A stretch of 64,000 nucleotides of DNA from NCBI GenBank assembly GCA_031555935.1, contig JAVBTX010000012.1:25835-89834 (forward strand), read 5' to 3'. A program made the translations under genes and the position numbers. The notes under the pieces were generated by a model. The model saw only the letters and a program-made list of their open reading frames with translations. It did not search any database and was not told where the DNA came from. This document shows, piece by piece, positions 35,290 through 44,385 of this stretch. Origin of the DNA: Roseburia_C sp031555935. Lineage in GTDB: Bacteria > Bacillota > Clostridia > Lachnospirales > Lachnospiraceae. Positions within the stretch are counted from its first letter, which is position 1. Each line of letters opens with the position of its first letter.

Positions 35290-38200
35290 TTATTCCACTG
35301 ATTTTAATGCTTCAATCATATCTATCGTTCTCATTTTGATATAGGTCACCAACTGCATGATGAAGGAAACGATAATGATAATCATGGATGACCATATAAA
35401 GCTCATTGGCTTGATGATTTTAAAGAATACATTTGCCTGGTCCTCAATCAGATTCATTAAGAAACGATGCAGTCCAATTCCCAGAACACATCCCATTAAT
35501 ATACTAAACATGGTCAATACAAATGCTTCCCGATATATATATGAATTGGCTTCCCGGTCATAAAATCCGAGCACCTTTAGCGTTGCTATCTCGCGCTCCC
35601 GCTCACTGATATTGATGGAAGTCAGGTTATACAAAACAATGATAACAAGCATCGAAGAAATGACAACTAACAATACTACAACTTGATTTAGACTTTCATT
35701 TCCGTCTTTGATGGCTTGCACGATATCGTCACGATATGTCACATTGACAATCAATTCACTTTCCAGCAAATGTTCTGCCAGAGTGCTCTTTTCCTGATTA
35801 TATTTTGACACCATCATGTTGTATTTCACGGTTTCATCAAATACCGTGTCATAGTAGGTGGCACTCATAAAGATATAATTTCCGATATAGTTCTCGGCAA
35901 TATCGCTGACCTGCATGGAATAGGTATCACCATCCGATTCACTGATGGTGATGGTTCCGCCCATCTTAATCCCCAATGTCTCGGCCAGTTTCTTTGTTAT
36001 GATTACACCATCATCACGAAGCGTAAGCACTGCTCCACTCTCAATATCGGTAAGGTGATAATATTTATCAAACAAGGTGTTATCTTTCGGCACATTAATA
36101 TATGCATCCAGATTTTCTACCTCGTATGTTGCCTGCTTCATCAGCAATGGATCAACTACTTTTTCTTTCTCAAGCAGGGTTTCCAATTTTCCGCTGATTT
36201 CCGTCTGCTCCTTTTCCAAAGCCAGCATTGCATCGTAGCAAAAGATTTCACCATATTGTTTATCTGCTACCCCATTCACACTATCGCGCAAACCAAATCC
36301 AGTGACCAGCAAGGCGGTACAGCCCGCTACCCCAATGATAATCATAAATACTCTCGATTTATATCTAAAAATATTTCGCATTGTTACTTTCCAGGTAAAT
36401 GACATATGCTTCCAGATAAATCCAATTCGCTCGAGCAATATCTTCTGTCCATTCTTAGGCGGAACCGGACGAAGTAAATCTGCCGGCTTTTGCTTTAATT
36501 CCATGTTACAGAAGAAAATGGTTACCGCGGTCATTAACAGAACGGCGCCAAGTAACATGATGATTAGACTTGGTATATTATACTGCAATATCATCGGCGG
36601 CAGGATAAACATCGAAAAGGTTCCATAGACGATACCCGGTAATATCCATGAACCAACATAGAATCCAATCACCGCCCCAAGTACGGTTGCCGATAACACA
36701 TACAATAAATACGTGGCCATGATTCCGCTATTTTTGTATCCCAGAGAGGCTAAGGTTCCAAGCTCACTGCGTTCCTCCATAATCATTCGTGCCATCGTAT
36801 TTGATGTCATCAGCATTACGATTAAGATAAAAAATATTGGTAATATATCCGCAACCGTTACAATAATATCGGTGCTGCTTTTTAGGCTTTCATAGCCGGG
36901 AATCACATCGTCGCGGCTATTAATGTACCACTTTGGATGTTCTAAATCTGCTAACTCTTCTCTGGCATCGTCGATTTTCTGTTGGGCATCGTTTATTTCT
37001 TCAATAAATTCGGCCAAGCCTTCCTCATATTCCTCATAGCCATCGGTCAGCTTTTGTTCGTTTTCGGCCAGCTCCTTTTTGCCGTCAGCTATTTTCTTTC
37101 TGGCTTTGCTGATTTCTTCATCAAAGGTTGCAATTCCTTCGTTTAGCTGGGTTTCCTGCTCAGTCAGGGTCTGAATGGAGGCTTGCAATGTCACCAGCCC
37201 TTCATATGCTGCTTGGTACTGTTCAATCTGGGCACTTAATCCCATCTGCTCCTGGCTGTCCTTGGGTAACATCGGAAGCTGCTGTTTCATCGTTTCAATG
37301 CCCTGACTTAGCTCTGTCAGCTTGCCATCTAGTTCCTCTTGTTTAATTCCATTGTTATCAAGTGCGGTATTTATCTGATTCCAACCATCAGCAATCTGCA
37401 CCTTGGCATCTTCAAACTCGGCCGTTCGAGCCACGACCTCGTTGTTTAGTTTTTTCTCATTGTCGGCCAACTCTTTTTTGCCATCTTCTAACTTTTCGGC
37501 ATTTTCATCTAATTCTGCTTTGGCATCAGCTAATTCTTCCTCGGCATCCTTTTTCTCTTTGTTTAATTTATCTTGATTTTCGTTTATTTCATCATTGGCT
37601 TCATCAAAGATTTCCTGATAGCGGCTATCCTGCCGTTCGGATTTGATGGCCGCAAGTTCTTTTTTTAGCGCTGTTGTCGCCTGCTTGTATTCACTTGAAT
37701 AAACCTCGGCATCAACCGCCGACTTTGCGGATAAATAAATTTCGGTATAGAACTCAAAATCAAATTCAGCTTTATTGACAAATATGAACGATGCCAGCTT
37801 ACCATCTCCAATGGTTGTGTTGCCATAATCCGTGGACATGTAGAGCGGTGTTTTAACCGTTCCAACGACGGTGTATTCGGTATGTTTTAGTTCATCTTCC
37901 ACGTCACTGGTGATTTCGATTTTGTCGCCGACTTGATATTGATAAGTATCAGCCACACATTCCTGACTGGAATCCGGCATTCTTCCATCAACCACTTCCA
38001 TCGTGCTGATGTCTGATTCGATGGCATGCACCTTGATTGGAATACCACTATCTAAGACATCAACAGAATAAGATGGTATTACCTTCGCTGCTTCACTGAG
38101 TTCACTTAATGCCGTTACGTCATCCTCTGTTAATCCGAGCGTGCTGACAATTTTAAAATCCATCAACTGATGTTCGTGGCTATATAAATCAACACCAGCA

Positions 38201-38325
38201 AGAATATCCGGTGCACTTCCCTTGATTCCAGCAAAAAATCCGACGCCAATCATGACGATAATAAATAGGGAAAAATATCGGCCAAAGGAGCGCTTGATTT
38301 TGATTATTGTATTTTTAAACAGCAT
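35290..38325 (-). CDS. Large FtsX-type ABC permease with a periplasmic-side coiled coil
   Basis: The probable start is the ATG at 38325, overlapping no more than the preceding ATPase region, giving 1011 residues. One helix (about 15-35) is followed by an outside domain that contains a long Glu/Lys/Asp-rich coiled coil (about residues 215-450, with repeats like ADAKAELDENAEKL). Three helices, a second FtsX unit with another outside domain (about 660-880), and three final helices follow. This matches the clostridial permeases of the FtsX/MacB class with coiled-coil arms. It works with the ATPase encoded just upstream. The substrate is unknown; the divergent TetR gene suggests a drug- or metabolite-inducible role. 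Confidence 0.85.
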   Translation of the reverse strand: MLFKNTIIKIKRSFGRYFSLFIIVMIGVGFFAGIKGSAPDILAGVDLYSHEHQLMDFKIVSTLGLTEDDVTALSELSEAAKVIPSYSVDVLDSGIPIKVHAIESDISTMEVVDGRMPDSSQECVADTYQYQVGDKIEITSDVEDELKHTEYTVVGTVKTPLYMSTDYGNTTIGDGKLASFIFVNKAEFDFEFYTEIYLSAKSAVDAEVYSSEYKQATTALKKELAAIKSERQDSRYQEIFDEANDEINENQDKLNKEKKDAEEELADAKAELDENAEKLEDGKKELADNEKKLNNEVVARTAEFEDAKVQIADGWNQINTALDNNGIKQEELDGKLTELSQGIETMKQQLPMLPKDSQEQMGLSAQIEQYQAAYEGLVTLQASIQTLTEQETQLNEGIATFDEEISKARKKIADGKKELAENEQKLTDGYEEYEEGLAEFIEEINDAQQKIDDAREELADLEHPKWYINSRDDVIPGYESLKSSTDIIVTVADILPIFFILIVMLMTSNTMARMIMEERSELGTLASLGYKNSGIMATYLLYVLSATVLGAVIGFYVGSWILPGIVYGTFSMFILPPMILQYNIPSLIIMLLGAVLLMTAVTIFFCNMELKQKPADLLRPVPPKNGQKILLERIGFIWKHMSFTWKVTMRNIFRYKSRVFMIIIGVAGCTALLVTGFGLRDSVNGVADKQYGEIFCYDAMLALEKEQTEISGKLETLLEKEKVVDPLLMKQATYEVENLDAYINVPKDNTLFDKYYHLTDIESGAVLTLRDDGVIITKKLAETLGIKMGGTITISESDGDTYSMQVSDIAENYIGNYIFMSATYYDTVFDETVKYNMMVSKYNQEKSTLAEHLLESELIVNVTYRDDIVQAIKDGNESLNQVVVLLVVISSMLVIIVLYNLTSINISEREREIATLKVLGFYDREANSYIYREAFVLTMFSILMGCVLGIGLHRFLMNLIEDQANVFFKIIKPMSFIWSSMIIIIVSFIMQLVTYIKMRTIDMIEALKSVE

Positions 38326-38329
38326 ATCA

Positions 38330-39031
38330 TCACCACACAATCTCTTCTACTTTTTTCGGATGCTCATTGATACGAATATCACTTACCATTCCGTTTTTAA
38401 TCTTGATAACCTTATCAGCAATTTCAGAAATTACTGCATTGTGGGTAATTAAGATGGTGGTGGTTCCCGTCTTGCGGCAGGTTTTCTGCAACAGCTCAAT
38501 AATTTTCTGACCCGTGTTGCTATCGAGTGCACCGGTTGGTTCATCACATAATAACAGCTTCGGATTCTTGGCAATGGCTCTGGCAATGGCAACACGTTGC
38601 TGCTCACCACCGGATAGCTGAGCTGGAAAACTATTGAGGCGGTTCTCTAAACCAACTTTTCCTAATATCTCTTTTGGGTCAAGCGAATCATGGCAAATCT
38701 GACAGGCTAGCTCGACATTTTCTAGTGCGGTTAGATTGCCAACTAAATTGTAGAACTGGAACACGAAGCCAATGTCATTACGGCGATACGTAACCAGCTC
38801 TTTGCGTTTGTATTTATGCACCGGATGTTCGTCCACTAGTATTTCGCCGTGGGTTGGGCTATCCATTCCACCGAGTAGGTTTAGTACCGTTGTCTTGCCC
38901 GCTCCAGATGGACCTAAAATCACTACCAGTTCGCCTTTTTCAATCGAAAAGGAGCAGTTTTCCACTGCTGTTATTGTGACATCTCCGGTTTGATATTCTT
39001 TTTTTATGTTTTTAAATTCGATAAATGACAT
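38330..39031 (-). CDS. ABC transporter ATP-binding protein (MacB/LolD class)
   Basis: The 233-residue ATPase shows Walker A GPSGAGKTT, the signature LSGGEQQR, Walker B LLLCDEPTGALD and switch His in LITHNA. It is the partner of the 1011-residue permease that begins a few bases before its stop region. It is transcribed away from a TetR gene, with which it shares a 170-bp intergenic region. Confidence 0.92.
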   Translation of the reverse strand: MSFIEFKNIKKEYQTGDVTITAVENCSFSIEKGELVVILGPSGAGKTTVLNLLGGMDSPTHGEILVDEHPVHKYKRKELVTYRRNDIGFVFQFYNLVGNLTALENVELACQICHDSLDPKEILGKVGLENRLNSFPAQLSGGEQQRVAIARAIAKNPKLLLCDEPTGALDSNTGQKIIELLQKTCRKTGTTTILITHNAVISEIADKVIKIKNGMVSDIRINEHPKKVEEIVW

Positions 39032-39140
39032 ATGTTTCTCCTTGGATTTTATTGAACATACTGTTGATTATTTTACTTGTGTATAGTATATTAACACTAA
39101 TGAAAAAACGCAAGCACCAATCCAAATATAAATGAAAAAT

Positions 39141-39169
39141 AACCAACAGATTTATCAGTTTTGTCGGTT
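39141..39169. promoter_or_regulatory. Inverted repeat between the ABC ATPase and TetR genes
   Basis: AACCAACA (39141-39148) and TGTCGGTT (39162-39169) form an inverted repeat with one mismatch in the divergent intergenic region, about 30 bp before the TetR start. It is a plausible TetR operator. Confidence 0.4.
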
Positions 39170-39201
39170 AGTTCATAATTTTTTTAGAAAGAGGTAATTT
39201 T

Positions 39202-39771
39202 ATGAAGCCAGAAAAAATTGACCGCCGAGTACGTTACACAAAGATGGTTATTCGCGACAGCTTTATTCAATTGCTGAAGGAAAAACCACTTTCTAAGATT
39301 ACGATTAAAGAACTTTGTGACATGGCAGATATTAATCGGGCCACCTTCTATGCCCACTACTTGGACCAATATGATTTGCTGCGCCAGATGGAAAAGGAAC
39401 TGATTGACGGCATCCGTCAGCATCTTGATGATTATAATTTACAAAATGCCACTTCTGCCCCACTTGAAATGCTGATTAAAATTTTAGAATTTATTAAGGA
39501 AAATGCACAGTTATTTGATTTGCTACTGAATTTCAATGGCGATATTGAATTTCAGGGTGATGTAATTGAGCTGATTGGACAGCAGTATTTTTACTCTATC
39601 CATACGCAAAATGATGTTTCTGAGAACGACAAGGAATATATTTTTCTGTTTCTGGCTAACGGTTCGATTGGTATTATCCGCAAGTGGCTGGCTGACGGGC
39701 TGGTGCGTTCGACCAAGGAAATTGGTTATCTACTGATGCGGCTGGCGACTACAGGGCTACCACATGCGTAG
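39202..39771 (+). CDS. TetR/AcrR-family transcriptional regulator
   Basis: The 189-residue protein starts after AGAGG and has an N-terminal TetR DNA-binding domain with helix-turn-helix segment ITIKELCDMADINRATFYAHY, where FYAHY is the family hallmark, then a helical ligand domain. It is divergent from the FtsX-type transporter genes and probably represses them until a ligand binds. The ligand is unknown. Confidence 0.9.
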   Translation: MKPEKIDRRVRYTKMVIRDSFIQLLKEKPLSKITIKELCDMADINRATFYAHYLDQYDLLRQMEKELIDGIRQHLDDYNLQNATSAPLEMLIKILEFIKENAQLFDLLLNFNGDIEFQGDVIELIGQQYFYSIHTQNDVSENDKEYIFLFLANGSIGIIRKWLADGLVRSTKEIGYLLMRLATTGLPHA

Positions 39772-39794
39772 TTAAAAGCATTACCAACAGTAAT

Positions 39795-39831
39795 GAGGCT
39801 ACATACGATTTTTGGTTTCGTATGTAGCCTC
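39795..39831. terminator. Bidirectional hairpin between convergent genes
   Basis: GAGGCTACATACGA and its perfect 14-bp complement flank a 9-nt loop between the converging TetR and ABC-2 permease genes. There is no strong T-run on either side, so efficiency is uncertain. Confidence 0.6.
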
Positions 39832-39839
39832 ATCTGTCT

Positions 39840-40493
39840 CTAGCTCATATCCCTACGACGCACAAACAGATACGATATGCCAATTCCCATCGCCCAGACA
39901 ACAATCCCTACTGCCAGCGAAATAGTTCCCACCAATAACATGTTGTTAAGTCCCCATTCAATCAACGCTGGCAACTGCTCCCCGATATATTCAACCACAT
40001 AAGAACCGCCAAAAAATAGGATAAATCCTGGAATCATCATCACGATGCTGGCAACTTGCTGGCTTTTAAACTTACCAATTGCGAAGAAAAGTACATACTC
40101 TAGTGCTATAATCACTAATCCTGCACTGGTAAATATCATTAGTACCACATACCACTGCATTGGCAAAGCGACATGGTTTAAGCCATATATCTGGGCGATT
40201 ACGAGCAAAAACACATCAAGCATCAACAGCAGCAGCAAACCAAATGTATAGCGTCCACGGACACGTTCTTTTAATGAAAATGGTAATAAGTTTAGAAATC
40301 CAGCTTCGGCTGCCTGCTCTAACATAAATGGCTGCATCGAAAATATAACGCCGCCAAAAATCATATAGATTGCCGCTATCAAAGCCTTATCAATTACCAT
40401 AAAATAATAAGATAAGACTAAAAATATAAGTAAAACAAACGACTGACCTCTAATTTTTAACATATCTATCATTGAAATCTTAAGCGCATTCAT
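39840..40493 (-). CDS. ABC-2 family transporter permease
   Basis: The 217-residue protein has six hydrophobic helices and no soluble domain, in line with small ABC-2 permeases (DUF-type, ABC2_membrane_5 like). The start overlaps the end of the ATPase gene by 14 nt. With the GntR gene it forms a three-gene unit like the ytr systems of Bacillus, which respond to cell-wall-active agents. Confidence 0.8.
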   Translation of the reverse strand: MNALKISMIDMLKIRGQSFVLLIFLVLSYYFMVIDKALIAAIYMIFGGVIFSMQPFMLEQAAEAGFLNLLPFSLKERVRGRYTFGLLLLLMLDVFLLVIAQIYGLNHVALPMQWYVVLMIFTSAGLVIIALEYVLFFAIGKFKSQQVASIVMMIPGFILFFGGSYVVEYIGEQLPALIEWGLNNMLLVGTISLAVGIVVWAMGIGISYLFVRRRDMS

Positions 40494-41343
40494 GGCTATA
40501 ACCTCCCGTAATATGATGAATCATTATTTTATCAAGATTTGTTTTCTCAGTGATGAATTTGGAGCCAAAGAAGATGGCATCATTAGCACTTATGATTGCC
40601 TCGAAACCAAACTGCCCACTGCGTTTCCCGATTAGCTTTGCTTCCATTTCCTGGGTCAAATCCTGTTCCTCGCCCTTGAGCATAATAAACGATTCGAGGA
40701 TTTCTTCTTTGGTATCATTTAGATAAATACTGCCATTATCAATAAATGCAATGTAGTCCGCAATCTGCTCTAAGTCACTTAGCATATGAGTAGAAAACAA
40801 AATACTATGTTTCCCGTCCGCAACATAATCTTGCAGCAGATGGATAATCTCATCCCGCATTGCCGGGTCTAAGCCATTTGTTGCCTCGTCGAGAATTAAC
40901 AGCTTGGTATCTCTGGCTAAAATGCTGGCAAACATCAGCTTCACCTTCATTCCTCTGGAGTATTCCATAACCTTCTTTTTCGCCGGTAGTTGATAGTGTT
41001 TTACCAGCTCCATGAATTTATGTTCATCAAAACTGCGGTAACTGATTTTCAAGATTTGGCGAATGTCATTCAAACGAAACATCGGCGGGAAAAATGATTC
41101 ATCACCAATATATCCTATTTTTTCCAAATATGCGTGTGGGTTATCTTCATAACACAGCCCATCAATCACTACGGTTCCACTCTTGGCCCGACATAAATGG
41201 GTAATCAAATTGATTGTCGTGGTCTTTCCGGCACCATTTTTCCCGATGTACCCCATAATATATCCTTCCGGCAACGCAAACGATATATTGCTTAGATTAA
41301 AATTATTATAACTTTTGCACAATGCATTGACTTCTAATAACAT
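40480..41343 (-). CDS. ABC transporter ATP-binding protein (Ytr/Bcr class)
   Basis: I take the ATG at 41343, preceded by AAGGAGCAAGGA, giving 287 residues. It has Walker A GKNGAGKTT, signature YSRGMKVKL (R replaces the usual second G, as often in this class), Walker B LLILDEATNGLDP (Ala replaces the usual Pro) and switch His in FSTHML. It lies between the GntR regulator and the permease and is their ATPase. Confidence 0.88.
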   Translation of the reverse strand: MLLEVNALCKSYNNFNLSNISFALPEGYIMGYIGKNGAGKTTTINLITHLCRAKSGTVVIDGLCYEDNPHAYLEKIGYIGDESFFPPMFRLNDIRQILKISYRSFDEHKFMELVKHYQLPAKKKVMEYSRGMKVKLMFASILARDTKLLILDEATNGLDPAMRDEIIHLLQDYVADGKHSILFSTHMLSDLEQIADYIAFIDNGSIYLNDTKEEILESFIMLKGEEQDLTQEMEAKLIGKRSGQFGFEAIISANDAIFFGSKFITEKTNLDKIMIHHITGGYSHECA

Positions 41344-41345
41344 AC

Positions 41346-41723
41346 TTATCCTTGCTCCTTCCAATACTGAGTTAACAACTGGTGCAATTCTGCTTCGCTC
41401 ATGCCGATTCGGCTGGCGGTTTCGACCGCTGACATTAACCCATTTTCAATCCGAATTAAATATTGTTCCTTTAAAATCTGATTCTCTTTCGATAATACAA
41501 CGCTTCCCTTACCCTGCATCGAGGTGATAAAGCCATCCTCTTCTAACTCATTGTAAGCGCGGGTAGTCGTGATGACACTGACGCCGACTTCCTTCGCCAG
41601 TACCCGAATTGAGGGCAGAATCGTTCCCTCGGCAATTTCACCACTTAATATTTGTTCTTTGATTTGCTCCTTTATCTGCGCATATAAAGGCAGCTCTGAT
41701 TGATTTGAAAGTAATATTTTCAT
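41346..41723 (-). CDS. GntR-family transcriptional regulator (YtrA subfamily)
   Basis: The ATG at 41723 directly follows TGGAGGAAGC, so I use it and not the longer frame. The 125-residue protein has the GntR winged helix (LPLYAQIKEQIKEQI, LPSIRVLAKEVGVS, GFITSMQGKGS) and a short helical tail, the YtrA type without a large effector domain. YtrA regulators repress their own ABC operon. The palindromic operator lies over its promoter just upstream. Confidence 0.92.
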   Translation of the reverse strand: MKILLSNQSELPLYAQIKEQIKEQILSGEIAEGTILPSIRVLAKEVGVSVITTTRAYNELEEDGFITSMQGKGSVVLSKENQILKEQYLIRIENGLMSAVETASRIGMSEAELHQLLTQYWKEQG

Positions 41724-41738
41724 GCTTCCTCCAAAAAA

Positions 41739-41786
41739 GTATATACTGTACATATATAATTATATACAGTATATACTTTTTGTCAA
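41739..41786 (-). promoter_or_regulatory. Promoter with a 12-bp inverted-repeat operator of the GntR/ABC operon
   Basis: The minus strand has TTGACA (41781-41786), a 16-bp spacer and TATAAT (41759-41764). A perfect inverted repeat, GTATATACTGTA (41739-41750) with TACAGTATATAC (41765-41776), surrounds the -10. A repressor bound there would block RNA polymerase, as expected for autoregulation by the YtrA-type protein. Confidence 0.8.
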
Positions 41787-41794
41787 TAACAAAT

Positions 41795-42283
41795 TTAAAC
41801 ATCTAACTGCAACACATAATCATCCATAATAAATCCACGGCCAATATCTGTCTGTACATCATCAATTTTATAAAAGCCTTTGGCGGCATACATTTCTAAA
41901 CTATTGGCATTGTATTTATTACAGGTTAGATAGATGGCCTGTTTGTTTCGTTCCTGCGTAAACTGAATTGCTTGGTTTAATAATGAAGATGACAAGCCTT
42001 TGCCGCGATAATCTCGATGCAGATACAGCTTACTTAGAAATACCCGCCCTGCTTCTGGTTTTACACCACAATAGCCAATCAATCTGCCCTCCTGATAGGC
42101 CAGAAAATATGTATAGTGTTCCTCGGTTATAGCCTTCGTCAAGGCAGTTTTACTCTGATACATTTCGACCATATAATTAATCTGTTCTTCCGTTATGATA
42201 CTGGTAAAATACTCATGCCAGATTTCCGCCGCCAGCTTTGCCAATGCTTCTATTTCTGATATGGTACATCTTTTTATTTCCAT
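41795..42283 (-). CDS. GNAT-family N-acetyltransferase
   Basis: The 162-residue protein has the GNAT fold with the acetyl-CoA pyrophosphate-binding motif RDYRGKGLSSSLL (R/Q-x-x-G-x-G/A) near residue 92 and a later strand YLTCNKYNANSLEMYAAKGF. The acceptor substrate is not predictable. GGACAATC precedes the start. It is a single gene beside the GntR operon. Confidence 0.88.
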   Translation of the reverse strand: MEIKRCTISEIEALAKLAAEIWHEYFTSIITEEQINYMVEMYQSKTALTKAITEEHYTYFLAYQEGRLIGYCGVKPEAGRVFLSKLYLHRDYRGKGLSSSLLNQAIQFTQERNKQAIYLTCNKYNANSLEMYAAKGFYKIDDVQTDIGRGFIMDDYVLQLDV

Positions 42284-42354
42284 GATTGTCCTTCTTTCCT
42301 AGTTGATGCAAAAATTGATAGATATATTGTAGTACAATTTATCTGACATGACAA

Positions 42355-42393
42355 GGGCGGCGCCCTCTCTCTTACGAGTATCGGATGCCGCCC
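42355..42393 (-). terminator. GC-rich hairpin after the Cys-rich heptad gene
   Basis: GGGCGGC (42355-42361) pairs with GCCGCCC (42387-42393) 20 bp downstream of the gene. No T-run follows, so terminator activity is doubtful. Confidence 0.35.
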
Positions 42394-42413
42394 CAAGTTC
42401 GCTTATGGTATTT

Positions 42414-42896
42414 TTATTTTACAAAACAAAATAAGTCGCAAAGTCCTTCAATGATATCTTTCAAACCGCATTCGATATCTCTTACAGCTTCTCTGATTTT
42501 CTTTTCTGCTTCACAGATGTTACAGCAGTCCAGTTTTTCCAGTCCTTCATAAGCATCACAAATGCCTTCTTCGATTGCTTTGATGCCTCTGATGATGTCA
42601 CGCAGACCATCACATTCCGCATACTTCACACATTCTAGGTCACAGCCCAGATCCCGAAGGCCGCGCTTGATATCCTTCAAGCCTTCTTCAACGTCTTCTA
42701 AGCCCTCTTTGATGTCTTTTTTAGCGTCACAAATGTTACAGCATTTTTTTAACTCCTTTAATCCTTCTAGTATATCCTTCAGTCCTTCGCGAATATCGCA
42801 GATGCCCTCTTTGATATTTTCGCTTGCATCACACAGTTTGCATTTATCTTTATTATTTTCAACTTCCATTTCAACATTCATTTCAACTTCCATCAT
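42414..42896 (-). CDS. Cysteine-rich heptad-repeat protein, unknown function
   Basis: The 160-residue protein consists almost wholly of seven-residue units of the form D-I-x-E-G-L-x (for example DIREGLKDILEGL), arranged in three helical blocks. Cysteine clusters CKLCDA, CCNICDA and CCNICEA introduce or separate the blocks, with single cysteines in between. It has no signal peptide or membrane helix. The block pattern CxxC(D/E)A followed by about four heptads recurs, which points to internal duplication. Cysteine pairs could bind metal or cross-link an assembled helical bundle, perhaps in a coat-like structure; I do not recognise the family. GGGGTG precedes the start. Confidence 0.7.
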   Translation of the reverse strand: MMEVEMNVEMEVENNKDKCKLCDASENIKEGICDIREGLKDILEGLKELKKCCNICDAKKDIKEGLEDVEEGLKDIKRGLRDLGCDLECVKYAECDGLRDIIRGIKAIEEGICDAYEGLEKLDCCNICEAEKKIREAVRDIECGLKDIIEGLCDLFCFVK

Positions 42897-43017
42897 GATT
42901 ACGCACCCCTTTTTTCTTTTTAGTCAGCCCATTGCAGCGGCCTTAATATAATATAGTGCGAAACTGAAAATAAGTGACATAATTTGATGGATTTGAAAAT
43001 AAAATTATAAATGTTGG

Positions 43018-44346
43018 TTATTTGGTTGGCTCCTCGATGAAAAATCCCGCATTGCGTATTGTGTAGTCTAGTTTCCACTCCCCTGAAATAGCTCGTTCTC
43101 CAAGCTCCATATAATAATGGCCAATGGAAACAAGAATATCTTCTTGATAATCACTATCTTTTAAATACAGAACCATATGCTGTATCAATGTATTTCCAGA
43201 TACTTCTTCATTTCTTAAATGCAGGCCCGAAAATGGTACATCGGGATTATCTGAGCCTAAACCCATTGGCACATCTAAATGAGCCAATTCGTACCCCTCC
43301 CATTTATCATCTATGGTAAGAGTAGAAGCCTCAAATGGTGGTGTATCTAAGACAAAGTACTCGGGCGAATTGCTATCCAAATACACCGGTTCACCCATCT
43401 CATATGTTCGCTCACCAAAAAAATCATCAACAAATGCTTGCTTGCCATCATCACTTATGGTAAATTCTCCTTCATCTGCCAGGTAATGACCACCGCATGT
43501 ATCCACCAACTGCCCCCGAACAACCGCCAGCCCTTCAATCTGTATCTTACACAATTCTTCGAGCTCTGATACATCCTCACCAAAATCAAATTTGATGCGT
43601 AAATGTACTTCCTTCCCGATTCGTGCCACCTCCAACACTTCCACAATGCCAGGCTCTTTTTCGATTGGTATGGTCGCCTTAACAACCAGATTGACCCTCT
43701 CGCCATATTCACTCTTGGTATTACCTGTGAAATAGGAAATCACATCATCTGCAAATGCTCTTATTTGTGGGTTAAATACTGTCACTAATGTAACCAATGC
43801 CAATATCGCCATCACAACCAATGAACGTTTGATTTTTTGCTTTCCTCTTGATATGCGGTTATAAATATTTTCCTTTTTCATTCCGGTTGATTCACTGATT
43901 TGACTGCTATCCTTTCCGTGCAGATAAATCATTCGAAATAAGATACGGTCCTCTTCTGATAGACAAGCGATTAGCTCTTCGAAGCTCTCGTTTTCTAGTT
44001 CATCATTCGTGTCCCATGATGCAAATTCATTTCCCCACCCAGTAACCTCTATGGATTCTTCATTTAGTGTATCTTTTAGTTTTCGAAAATTATTTAAAAT
44101 AACATATTTACTGATTGCTGCAATCCAAGTGTTAAAGCTCCCCTTCTTGTCATCGTACTTTTTTATATTCGACCATATTGCATAAAATATTTCATTTATA
44201 CAAGCTTCCTGCTCATTTGGAAAGCTTGCTAATTTCTTGCTAACAATTGACTGAACCCGCCAGCCATGATGTTCAATAAAATACTTCAAAGCATCTTGAT
44301 TTCCCTTTTTCATTAAAGCAATGTAGTTGTCTTCGGTAATTTTCAT
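43018..44346 (-). CDS. ECF-type sigma factor fused to a membrane helix and ectodomain
   Basis: Residues 1-85 match sigma-70 region 2 (EIFYAIWSNIKKYDDKKGSFNTWI), and about 110-170 match region 4 with the helix-turn-helix DSSQISESTGMKKENIYNRISRGK. A hydrophobic helix (about 175-197) follows, then a roughly 240-residue outside domain. That domain is clearly related to the lipoprotein encoded just upstream: both contain HLR(I/L)KFDFGED(V/I)SE and SGN(T/I)LIQ, and both end near LDYTI. The product is therefore a membrane-tethered sigma factor that may be activated when the outside domain senses a signal, possibly by proteolysis. GGAGACAAGGGAG precedes the ATG. Confidence 0.85.
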   Translation of the reverse strand: MKITEDNYIALMKKGNQDALKYFIEHHGWRVQSIVSKKLASFPNEQEACINEIFYAIWSNIKKYDDKKGSFNTWIAAISKYVILNNFRKLKDTLNEESIEVTGWGNEFASWDTNDELENESFEELIACLSEEDRILFRMIYLHGKDSSQISESTGMKKENIYNRISRGKQKIKRSLVVMAILALVTLVTVFNPQIRAFADDVISYFTGNTKSEYGERVNLVVKATIPIEKEPGIVEVLEVARIGKEVHLRIKFDFGEDVSELEELCKIQIEGLAVVRGQLVDTCGGHYLADEGEFTISDDGKQAFVDDFFGERTYEMGEPVYLDSNSPEYFVLDTPPFEASTLTIDDKWEGYELAHLDVPMGLGSDNPDVPFSGLHLRNEEVSGNTLIQHMVLYLKDSDYQEDILVSIGHYYMELGERAISGEWKLDYTIRNAGFFIEEPTK

Positions 44347-44385
44347 TGCTCCCTTGTCTCCTTCGTTCTATGTAATGAATGCAAG

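Noticed and set aside
43018..44346. Two separate genes (sigma factor and anti-sigma factor) joined by a missed stop
   Set aside because: The frame is continuous with no internal ribosome binding site near the junction, and the membrane helix follows region 4 directly, so a true fusion is the simpler reading.
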